From Lachnospiraceae bacterium (lineage in GTDB: Bacteria; Bacillota; Clostridia; Lachnospirales; Lachnospiraceae), in the NCBI GenBank assembly GCA_009787745.1, contig WQST01000152.1:1-6091 (forward strand): 6,091 nt of DNA. Direction: 5' to 3'. Position 1 is the first letter of the stretch. Each line of letters opens with the position of its first letter. A program made the position numbers and the translations under genes. Shown in pieces: positions 1 through 5,698 of the stretch. The notes below the pieces were generated by a model, which was not told the origin of the DNA, did no database searches, and saw only the letters and a list, made by a program, of their open reading frames with translations.

Positions 1-1
1 C

Positions 2-262
2 TCCCAAATATTGGCAGTCAAAGCGGGGAAAGAGGAAAATTTAACAAAAGAAATAAAGAAATGGTGCCTGAACAATTTTATGCCCGCACAGCTTGACGCA
101 ACAATTTTTACCGAAGATGAAGTTGATGTTATCGGCGATGAGGTCAAATATTTCCGCCGTATTGAAAAGATGCAGGAAATCCTTGGTAATCAGTTTTTGA
201 ACTTGGAAGAAGGGTACTTGGATCGCCTGATTGATGAGGTTTATCCCGATATTTTTGAATAA
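2..262 (+). CDS. C-terminal part of an unrecognised acidic protein (5' end outside window)
   Basis: The frame is open from the left edge of the window to the TAA at 260-262, so this is most likely the tail of a longer gene. A TTG at 11 could start an 83-residue protein, but too little upstream sequence is present to judge a ribosome binding site, and the codons before it are also open. The visible part is helical-looking and acidic, with about 19 Asp/Glu against 10 Lys/Arg. It carries one Trp-Cys pair (WCLNN) and ends in an acidic tail, DEVYPDIFE. There is no signal peptide, membrane segment or cofactor motif. I do not recognise the family. It lies 25 nt upstream of rlmH on the same strand with no terminator between them, so co-transcription is likely. 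That it is coding is fairly secure because the frame is open and the composition protein-like; the function is unknown. Confidence 0.6.
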   Translation, partial: SQILAVKAGKEENLTKEIKKWCLNNFMPAQLDATIFTEDEVDVIGDEVKYFRRIEKMQEILGNQFLNLEEGYLDRLIDEVYPDIFE

Positions 263-267
263 TGACG

Positions 268-273
268 AAGGAG
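268..273 (+). promoter_or_regulatory. Ribosome binding site of rlmH (long spacing)
   Basis: AAGGAG lies 14 nt before the ATG at 288, longer than the usual 5-10 nt. It still supports 288 over the in-frame ATG at 231, which lies inside the upstream gene and would add a non-conserved N-terminal extension. A second weak TAAGG at 281-285 is too close to the ATG to serve. Confidence 0.55.
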
Positions 274-287
274 CAATTTCTAAGGCC

Positions 288-767
288 ATGAAAATAACGA
301 TTATCGCCGTAGGTAAGATAAAGGAAAAGTTTTATCGGGATGCTCTTTCGGAATATGATAAAAGACTCAGTAAATATGCAAAATTAAAAATTATCGAAGT
401 GGATGATGAGAAAGCGCCTGAGCATATAAGTGATGTTTTAAAGGAACAGATTTTAAGGAAAGAAGGGGAAAAAATTCTTCGTCATATTACCGCCGGTACA
501 TATGTTGTTTCGTTGGAGATTTTCGGCAAAAGCATGGATTCAGAGGGATTTGCAACTCATTTAAGCAATCTTAAGGTCGGCGGGGTGAGCCATATCCGGT
601 TTATTATCGGCGGGTCGCTGGGGCTTCATCCGTCGGTTTGTGAAAGAGCGGATATGCATTTAAGCTTTTCGGCGATGACTTTTCCGCATCAGATGATGCG
701 TGTGATATTGCTTGAGCAGGTTTATCGGGCTTTTCGGATTGAAGCGGGAGAACCTTATCATAAATAA
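288..767 (+). CDS. rlmH: 23S rRNA (pseudouridine1915-N3)-methyltransferase RlmH
   Basis: This is a SPOUT-family, SAM-dependent methyltransferase that methylates N3 of pseudouridine 1915 in helix 69 of 23S rRNA on assembled 70S ribosomes; it acts in the cytoplasm as a homodimer. The 159-residue product matches the family's usual 155-160 residues. It begins with the typical MKITIIAVGKIKEKF. It carries the SAM-binding trefoil-knot motifs: IIGGSLGL at about 106-113, SFSAMTFPHQMMR at 126-138, EQVYRAFR at 143-150, and the invariant C-terminal YHK at 157-159 used in catalysis and RNA binding. The ATG at 288 is chosen because it gives the family N-terminus; the upstream in-frame ATG at 231 overlaps the preceding gene. 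The next gene starts 12 nt after its stop, indicating an operon. Nothing looks broken or unusual. Confidence 0.96.
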   Translation: MKITIIAVGKIKEKFYRDALSEYDKRLSKYAKLKIIEVDDEKAPEHISDVLKEQILRKEGEKILRHITAGTYVVSLEIFGKSMDSEGFATHLSNLKVGGVSHIRFIIGGSLGLHPSVCERADMHLSFSAMTFPHQMMRVILLEQVYRAFRIEAGEPYHK

Positions 768-779
768 AAGGAGCAAGAC

Positions 780-1952
780 ATGGAAAAAATATCAAAAGCA
801 AAAATAATAAAAGCACTGCCATACTTTGGTTTGATTTTGGTGATTATTGCGATCGTTTGGCTGGTGACGGAAATTCCTTTTTTCGGGAATGTGATATCAC
901 GGTTTTTCCGTGTGATTTCGCCGTTTGTTGCGGGGGCAATGTTAGCGTATATTCTGAATATGCCGACAAGTGCTATCCAACGTCTTTTAAATAAGACAAA
1001 AGTTAAGTTTATTAATAAAAGAAGCAGGCCTCTGAGTGTTTTGATTTTGGTTATTATCATTTTCTTACTCGTTGAAGCGGTGGTTTTACTGGTTTTCCCC
1101 GCGGTCCGCAGTAGTATTTTATTCTTCATTTCACAGCTACCGATTTATCAGCAAAATTTGCGGTTTATTATCGATTGGATTAGGGATTTTACGATGCCTG
1201 AATTTATGGTCGGTTTTTTGGGTGAAGATTTTAGCCCTGAAATGATGCTGCAAAATATAGTCAGTAATTTCCATTTTGAGACAGTAATAATGCAAACAAT
1301 GGCAGGTATCGGGGGGATTGGGACGGCAGTATTCAGAGGCGTTTTAGCGGTGATTACATCAATATATTTCTTGTTGGAAAAAGATCGTTTTAAAGCTTTT
1401 GTTTATAAGCTCGTGATTATTTTGACGGCGGAAAAAACAAGTCGTTTTATTCTCAAATATTCGCGAAAATTAGATTTCTATTTCAGGCAATATGTTTTCG
1501 TCCAGACAATTGACGGTATGATTTTGGGTACCTTGATGATTATTGCGTTACTGGTATTTCGCTCACCCTTTGCGCTGGTTTTGGGATTGATGCTGGGGAT
1601 ATTTAATTATGTTCCCTATTTTGGTTCACTTTTCGGGACGATTATTGCCGTTATCGTCGTCGCCTTCACACAAGATTTACAAACGGCCGCGATCGTTGCA
1701 ATTGTAATGTTTATAATCCAACAACTGGACGGAAATGTAATTCAACCGAAACTGATGAGTGAATCTTTTGCAATCAGTCCGCTACTGGTAGTAATCGGCG
1801 TTACGGTGGGCGGAGCGTATGGAGATATATTGGGGATGCTGATGGCGATTCCCATTGTAACGGTCATTAAAGACATGATTGACAGCTTTGTTGATTCCAA
1901 AAGAATAACAGTGCCGCCAATTGAAGAAAGCAAACCTAAAAAGAGTTCTTAA
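780..1952 (+). CDS. AI-2E family (PerM/YdbI-type, former DUF20) membrane transporter
   Basis: This is a 390-residue polytopic membrane protein of the AI-2E transporter family. Characterised members export autoinducer-2 (TqsA) or act as Na+(Li+)/H+ antiporters, so the substrate cannot be assigned here. An AAAGGAG at 767-773, six nt before the ATG, supports the start. Hydrophobic segments appear at about 13-31, 40-60, 84-106, 178-198, 240-262, 265-295, 300-316 and 332-365. A less hydrophobic region lies at about 110-175, as usual for the family. Family signatures visible are PFVAGAMLAYILN (48-60), the VQTIDGMILG segment (241-250), FNYVPYFGSLFG (275-286), QQLDGNVIQPKLM (314-326) and GDILGMLMAIP (348-358). 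The C-terminus is a short, Lys/Ser/Pro-rich cytoplasmic tail. It sits 12 nt after rlmH and 26 nt before the phosphorylase gene. Neither neighbour points to a substrate. The family call is firm; the function is not. Confidence 0.92.
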   Translation: MEKISKAKIIKALPYFGLILVIIAIVWLVTEIPFFGNVISRFFRVISPFVAGAMLAYILNMPTSAIQRLLNKTKVKFINKRSRPLSVLILVIIIFLLVEAVVLLVFPAVRSSILFFISQLPIYQQNLRFIIDWIRDFTMPEFMVGFLGEDFSPEMMLQNIVSNFHFETVIMQTMAGIGGIGTAVFRGVLAVITSIYFLLEKDRFKAFVYKLVIILTAEKTSRFILKYSRKLDFYFRQYVFVQTIDGMILGTLMIIALLVFRSPFALVLGLMLGIFNYVPYFGSLFGTIIAVIVVAFTQDLQTAAIVAIVMFIIQQLDGNVIQPKLMSESFAISPLLVVIGVTVGGAYGDILGMLMAIPIVTVIKDMIDSFVDSKRITVPPIEESKPKKSS

Positions 1953-1956
1953 GCAA

Positions 1957-1965
1957 GGAAGGAAA
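1957..1965 (+). promoter_or_regulatory. Ribosome binding site of pdp
   Basis: The purine run GGAAGGAAA lies 13 nt before the ATG at 1979, somewhat far. No GTG, TTG or other ATG lies between them, and the protein N-terminus from 1979 matches the family, so the start is kept. Confidence 0.5.
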
Positions 1966-1978
1966 CAGCAAATCAAAA

Positions 1979-3280
1979 ATGCGGATATATGACCTAATAA
2001 ACAAAAAAAAGCACGGCAACGAGCTATCACGCGAAGAAATCGATTATATGGTCAAGGATTTTACAAACGGCTCTATTCCCGACTACCAAATGTCAGCAAT
2101 GTTAATGGCGATTTATTTTAAAGGAATGAATGAAAGCGAAACGCTTTTTCTGACCGAAGCAATGGCGAAAAGCGGTGAAATGCTTGATCTTTCCTCCGTT
2201 AGCGGAGTAAAAGTAGATAAACATTCGACAGGCGGCGTCGGCGACAAAACTTCGCTCGCCTTAGCCCCGATGGTCGCCGCTTGCGGGATTAAAGTAGCCA
2301 AAATGAGCGGACGCGGTTTAGGGCATACAGGCGGTACTATTGATAAGTTGGAAAGTTTCCCGGGTTTTTCAACAGATATTACGGCGGAGGATTTCAAAAA
2401 GAATTTAAATGATATCGGTATCGCGCTGATGGGTCAAACAAATGAACTGGCTCCTGCCGATAAAAAACTTTATGCCCTCCGTGATGTGACTGCGACAGTC
2501 GATCAAATGTCGCTGATTGCTTCATCAATTATGAGTAAAAAACTTGCATCAGGAGCGGATGCGATTGTTCTGGATGTAAAAACAGGAAGCGGCGCTTTTA
2601 TGAAAGAAGAAGCGGACGCGGTTGCTTTGGCAAAAGAAATGACCTTAATCGGCAATAGTGCAGGGCGTAAAACCGTCGCATTAGTTACCGATATGGATCA
2701 ACCGTTAGGTTATGCGGTAGGTAATGTTCTTGAAGTAATTGAAGCGATTGAAACACTTAAAGGAAACGGGCCTTACGATTTCACCGCATTATGTGTCGCC
2801 TTGGGGACGCAAATGCTCATTGCCGGCGGCTTATTTAGTGACCAAACGGAAGCAGAGCAAAGAATCCGTCAAACGATTAGCGACGGTTCCGCACTTAAGA
2901 AATTAGCGGATTTTATCACTGCTCAAGGCGGTGACGCCGATTATGTTTATCATCCCGAAAAACTGATTAAAGCAAAAATAATAGAGCCTGTTTTATCTCC
3001 CGCAAAGGGGTTCATTGAAAAAATTATTTGCGATGAGGTTGGCCATTGCTCATTAATTCTGGGCGGCGGACGTGCCACTAAGGAAAGTGTTATTGATTTA
3101 GCGGTCGGAATCATCCTGACCCAAAAAGTCGGTGATGAGGTCAGAGAAGGTGATATAATCGCTTATCTTCACGGAAATGATACGGAAAAAATCGCCGAAG
3201 CAAAGGAACGTTTGCTGAATGCCTATAAAATATCGCTGTCACCGCCGAAGACATCGTGTCTTATCAAGAAAATAATATGA
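1979..3280 (+). CDS. pdp: Pyrimidine-nucleoside phosphorylase (thymidine phosphorylase family)
   Basis: It catalyses reversible phosphorolysis of (deoxy)uridine and thymidine to the free base and (deoxy)ribose 1-phosphate, in pyrimidine salvage or nucleoside catabolism; cytoplasmic homodimer. The 433-residue length equals that of Bacillus-type enzymes. The helical N-terminal domain (about 1-65) begins MRIYDLINKK and contains GSIPDYQMSA. The phosphate-binding segment KVDKHSTGGVGD is at 78-89, with His82 at the position of the catalytic His of E. coli DeoA. The family signature SGRGLGHTGGTIDKLE is at 110-125. Pyrimidine-contacting Arg168, Ser183 and Lys187 are present in ALRDV and SSIMSKK. The C-terminal domain carries GGGRATKE (362-369) and LAVGIIL (374-380). 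Overall similarity is to the Gram-positive, broad-specificity Pdp group, so uridine and thymidine are both likely substrates; strict thymidine specificity (DeoA) cannot be excluded. No deo/cdd partner is in the window. It is probably co-transcribed with the AI-2E-family gene upstream. Confidence 0.95.
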   Translation: MRIYDLINKKKHGNELSREEIDYMVKDFTNGSIPDYQMSAMLMAIYFKGMNESETLFLTEAMAKSGEMLDLSSVSGVKVDKHSTGGVGDKTSLALAPMVAACGIKVAKMSGRGLGHTGGTIDKLESFPGFSTDITAEDFKKNLNDIGIALMGQTNELAPADKKLYALRDVTATVDQMSLIASSIMSKKLASGADAIVLDVKTGSGAFMKEEADAVALAKEMTLIGNSAGRKTVALVTDMDQPLGYAVGNVLEVIEAIETLKGNGPYDFTALCVALGTQMLIAGGLFSDQTEAEQRIRQTISDGSALKKLADFITAQGGDADYVYHPEKLIKAKIIEPVLSPAKGFIEKIICDEVGHCSLILGGGRATKESVIDLAVGIILTQKVGDEVREGDIIAYLHGNDTEKIAEAKERLLNAYKISLSPPKTSCLIKKII

Positions 3281-3322
3281 TTTGTCCCGGAAAACTAATA
3301 TTTGGAAAGAACCAATAATTTC

Positions 3323-3351
3323 TTGACATAAATTAATTATTTATTTAAAAT
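3323..3351 (+). promoter_or_regulatory. Sigma-A-type promoter of the redox operon
   Basis: A perfect -35 TTGACA at 3323-3328 is followed by exactly 17 nt and a TAAAAT -10 at 3346-3351. Transcription is predicted to start near 3357-3360, giving a leader of about 25 nt before the ATG at 3383. The spacer is very AT-rich and contains the 8-bp palindrome AATTAATT (3331-3338). It lies in the 102-nt gap after pdp, so the redox genes are probably transcribed independently of the upstream run. Confidence 0.8.
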
Positions 3352-3367
3352 AACGTAATGTGTTATT
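3349..3367 (+). promoter_or_regulatory. Inverted repeat over -10/start site: candidate operator
   Basis: AATAAC (3349-3354) and GTTATT (3362-3367) are perfect inverted 6-mers separated by 7 nt. The repeat overlaps the end of the -10 element and the predicted start site, where a bound repressor would block transcription. A second overlapping repeat, TTATTT/AAATAA with one nt between arms, covers 3341-3353. The half-sites run in the opposite sense to the clostridial Rex site (TTGTTAA/TTAACAA), so I do not assign a regulator. In such AT-rich DNA, chance symmetry is possible. Confidence 0.35.
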
Positions 3368-3382
3368 CGTTGGAGGTAAAAC

Positions 3383-3871
3383 ATGGACTGTAATTGTGGG
3401 CAGGAGTTACTAAAAAAATTAGAACCTGAGCTTAAGGATTATAACTCGGGCAAATTAATCCCGATCTTACAAAAAGCTCAGGAAATTTATGGATGGCTTC
3501 CGCCTGATATCCTTAAATATATTTCCGATAAGACGGGCGAAAAGCTAGCGAAGGTCGTCGGGGTAGTAACTTTTTATACCCAATTCAGAAGTAAGCCGGT
3601 AGGGAAAAACCTTATCCTTTTATGTCAGGGAACGGCATGTCATGTCAATGGTTCGGCGGATATTGAAACAGCTATCCGTAATGAACTTTCCGTTAATGAG
3701 GGCGAAATTACCGCCGATGGTTTGTTTACATATAATAACGTCGCCTGCCTTGGTTGTTGCAGTTTGTCGCCCGTTATGATGATCGGAGACAAAACATACG
3801 GCAAGTTAACACGCGACAGTGCCATAAAAATACTTAACGAGATAAGAGGAGCGTGTGAAGATAAATTCTAA
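3383..3871 (+). CDS. nuoE: NuoE/HydC/HndA-like [2Fe-2S] subunit of an NAD(P)H-linked complex
   Basis: This is a 24-kDa-type thioredoxin-fold ferredoxin subunit that pairs with a NuoF-like flavoprotein and holds one [2Fe-2S] cluster near the FMN; cytoplasmic. The 162-residue length is typical. The helical N-terminal part contains LIPILQKAQEIYGWLP (25-40) and VGVVTFYTQF (59-68), a classic NuoE signature. The cluster ligands are Cys81 and Cys86 in CQGTAC, and Cys122 and Cys126 in ACLGCC. The motif GCCSLSPVMMIGD (124-136) is intact. Two additional cysteines (Cys3, Cys5) lie at the extreme N-terminus and are not family cluster ligands. The start is secured by GGAGG at 3372-3376, six nt before the ATG. 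It is the first gene after the promoter at 3323. The NuoF-like gene follows, and no membrane Nuo subunits are visible, which fits a soluble hydrogenase- or formate dehydrogenase-type complex rather than respiratory complex I. Confidence 0.93.
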   Translation: MDCNCGQELLKKLEPELKDYNSGKLIPILQKAQEIYGWLPPDILKYISDKTGEKLAKVVGVVTFYTQFRSKPVGKNLILLCQGTACHVNGSADIETAIRNELSVNEGEITADGLFTYNNVACLGCCSLSPVMMIGDKTYGKLTRDSAIKILNEIRGACEDKF

Positions 3872-3910
3872 CTCGGCAAAATAAGCAGACTAAGAATTTT
3901 ATAGCTTCGC

Positions 3911-3944
3911 TCATTAAAAATGGTTGGTTAGCCATTCTTAATGG
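3911..3944 (+). promoter_or_regulatory. Intercistronic hairpin H1 (12-nt imperfect inverted repeat)
   Basis: CATTAAAAATGG (3912-3923) pairs with CCATTCTTAATG (3932-3943) at 11 of 12 positions around an 8-nt loop, with a further U-G pair outside. No T-run follows, so it does not look like an intrinsic terminator. Its right arm is also the left arm of a second hairpin (3929-3947), so the two folds exclude each other. Its role is unknown; RNA processing, stability or regulation of the downstream gene are possibilities. Confidence 0.6.
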
Positions 3945-3947
3945 TTA
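3929..3947 (+). promoter_or_regulatory. Alternative intercistronic hairpin H2
   Basis: CCATT (3932-3936) pairs with AATGG (3940-3944) around a 3-nt loop. The stem extends outward through G-U, A-U and U-A pairs to eight pairs. It uses the same bases as the right arm of the hairpin at 3911-3944 and therefore competes with it. Confidence 0.45.
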
Positions 3948-3953
3948 CTAATA

Positions 3954-3967
3954 GCCGCATGTGCGGC
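3954..3967 (+). promoter_or_regulatory. GC-rich hairpin abutting the nuoF-like ribosome binding site
   Basis: GCCGCA (3954-3959) is complementary to TGCGGC (3962-3967), giving a five- or six-pair GC-rich stem with a four- or two-nt loop. It ends two nt before the GGAGG at 3970-3974, which itself lies 9 nt before the ATG at 3984. The stem does not sequester the Shine-Dalgarno sequence but sits where it could affect ribosome loading or mark a processed 5' end. Confidence 0.5.
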
Positions 3968-3983
3968 ATGGAGGTTTAGTAGT

Positions 3984-5654
3984 ATGAAAATCACTATCGG
4001 TAAGGGTTCTTGCGGTATCGCCGCGGGAGTAAACGAAGTATCACGGATTTTTGCGGAAGCAGGAATAGAAGCAACTGTGACAGGATGTATCGGAAAATGC
4101 TATTTAGAGCCGATCGTTAATATAAATGATGATATCTATGTAAAGGTTGACAGCAAAGGCGCGGACGAGCTGGTGAAGCTGATTCGCGGTGAGCCTAATC
4201 AAGCCGATACATACAAAATACCTGCGCAGGATTTAGAAATACTAAAATCACAAACAGGGATAGCGCTTAAAAACTGCGGCCTAATTAACCCTGAAAGCAT
4301 CGATGAATATATCGAAAAAGGAGGGTACACCCCCCACAATATGTCTCCCGAAGAAGTTATTGACCAAATCAAGATATCAGGTCTTTGCGGACGCGGCGGT
4401 GCAGGATTCCCGACGTGGTTTAAATGGAAAGCGGCTCGTGACAGTGCCGGTTCGGAAAAATATATTATTTGTAATGCCGATGAAGGTGATCCGGGCGCAT
4501 TTATGGACCGGGCGATTCTGGAAGGCGATCCCCATGCCGTATTAGAAGGGATGATGATTGCGGCATATGCTATCGGTGCAGGAGAAGGAATTATTTATGT
4601 CCGCGCCGAATATCCGCTCGCCATCAAGCGGCTGGAAATCGCTATCGCGCAAGCAAGGGAAAAGAAACTGCTGGGAGCGGAAAAAGGCTTTGATATTCGG
4701 ATTAAAGCAGGAGCGGGCGCATTTGTTTGCGGTGAGGAAACCGCACTGATTGCTTCGCTTGAAGGGGAGCGCGGAATGCCGCGTCTCAAACCGCCATTCC
4801 CTGCCCAGAAAGGTTACAATGATAAACCAAGTAATATCAATAATGTTGAAACTTTTGCCAATGTGCCGTGGATAATCAAAAACGGCGGCAGTGCTTTTAG
4901 CGCAATGGGAACGGAAAATTCCAAAGGAACGAAAGTTTTCGCCTTGACCGGAAAAATAAATAAGGGCGGTTTAGTGGAAGTTCCGATGGGTGGTACGGTA
5001 AAAGATGTCATTTACGGAGCGGGCGGCGGCATCAAAGACGGAAAGAAGTTCAAAGCTGTTCAGATGGGCGGACCGTCAGGCGGTTGCATTCCTGCGGAAT
5101 TAGAAAACACCGAAATTGATTATGAATCCTTAAAAGCAACGGGCGCAATCATGGGTTCGGGCGGGATGGTAGTCATGGATGAAACGACATGTATGGTTGA
5201 TATGGCTCGTTATTTCCTTGATTTTACCTGTAAGGAAAGTTGCGGGAAATGTACGCATTGCCGTGTCGGTAATCGCCGTCTTTTAGAGATATTAGAACGT
5301 ATTTGTGAAGGTAACGGTAAAGATGGTGATATTGAATTGCTTAGTGAACTTTCCGAAGAAATCAAAGCAGGTTCTCTCTGTGCCTTGGGGCAAACAGCAC
5401 CGAACCCTGTTTTAACGACACTTAAATATTTTGAAAACGAATATATTGACCATATCGTAAATAAAAAGTGTACGGCGAAGAGTTGCAAAGCATTTCTTAA
5501 TTATCAAATCAATATGGATAAATGTAAAAAATGTAACCTTTGCGCCAAAAAATGCCCTGTCGGGGCCATCACGGATCTGAAAATCGATAGTGAAAAATGC
5601 ACGAAATGCGGTCTATGTGCCAGCGTATGCCGACTTTCGGCGATCGATACATGA
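3984..5654 (+). CDS. nuoF: NuoF/HydB/HndC-like FMN- and NAD(H)-binding Fe-S subunit
   Basis: This is a 556-residue NAD(P)(H)-reactive flavoprotein of soluble hydrogenase/formate dehydrogenase complexes. Domain order: an N-terminal thioredoxin-like ferredoxin fold (1-70; Cys10, Cys35, Cys39); then the FMN/NADH domain with GRGGAGFPTWFKW (136-148), CNADEGDPGAFMDR (163-176) and GAGAFVCGEETAL (243-255). An SLBB-like segment follows (about 316-370). Next is the N3-type [4Fe-4S] site, with Cys420, Cys423 and Cys426 in ESCGKCTHCRVG plus Cys466 in SLCALGQTAPNP. A CxxxxC pair (Cys496, Cys501) precedes the C-terminal ferredoxin domain with two [4Fe-4S] motifs: Cys514/517/520/524 and Cys539/542/545/549. 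GGAGG at 3970-3974 supports the start. The extra N- and C-terminal Fe-S domains separate it from respiratory NuoF and place it with HydB/HndC-type subunits, some of which bifurcate electrons. The inter-cluster loop of the ferredoxin domain is shorter than usual, and the first loop of the N-terminal domain has one Cys rather than two. Confidence 0.93.
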   Translation: MKITIGKGSCGIAAGVNEVSRIFAEAGIEATVTGCIGKCYLEPIVNINDDIYVKVDSKGADELVKLIRGEPNQADTYKIPAQDLEILKSQTGIALKNCGLINPESIDEYIEKGGYTPHNMSPEEVIDQIKISGLCGRGGAGFPTWFKWKAARDSAGSEKYIICNADEGDPGAFMDRAILEGDPHAVLEGMMIAAYAIGAGEGIIYVRAEYPLAIKRLEIAIAQAREKKLLGAEKGFDIRIKAGAGAFVCGEETALIASLEGERGMPRLKPPFPAQKGYNDKPSNINNVETFANVPWIIKNGGSAFSAMGTENSKGTKVFALTGKINKGGLVEVPMGGTVKDVIYGAGGGIKDGKKFKAVQMGGPSGGCIPAELENTEIDYESLKATGAIMGSGGMVVMDETTCMVDMARYFLDFTCKESCGKCTHCRVGNRRLLEILERICEGNGKDGDIELLSELSEEIKAGSLCALGQTAPNPVLTTLKYFENEYIDHIVNKKCTAKSCKAFLNYQINMDKCKKCNLCAKKCPVGAITDLKIDSEKCTKCGLCASVCRLSAIDT

Positions 5655-5698
5655 AATAGCATAGGGGCAAATTCTATTATGGAAAACGGAGTAAGACA

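Noticed and set aside
231..287. N-terminal extension of RlmH from an in-frame ATG at 231
   Set aside because: It overlaps the end of the upstream gene, adds 19 residues unlike the family, and bypasses the AAGGAG at 268-273. The ATG at 288 gives the canonical N-terminus.
3281..3322. Possible intrinsic terminator after pdp (TTGG/CCAA at 3302-3315)
   Set aside because: The perfect stem is only four pairs, extension is interrupted by mismatches, and no proper T-run follows. It is too weak to call.
3349..3367. Canonical Rex or FNR binding site
   Set aside because: The half-sites AATAAC/GTTATT do not match TTGTTAA/TTAACAA or TTGAT/ATCAA. Only an unspecified operator candidate is kept.
3924..3954. 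Internal promoter before the nuoF-like gene (TTGGTT, 17 nt, TAATAG)
   Set aside because: The -10 matches consensus at only about half its positions and the -35 is weak. The region is better explained by the hairpins.
4303..4789. Additional ORFs inside the nuoF-like gene on both strands (4303-4545 +, 4558-4749 +, 4595-4789 -)
   Set aside because: They lie entirely within a well-conserved gene in other frames, have no convincing ribosome binding sites, and give no family-like sequence.
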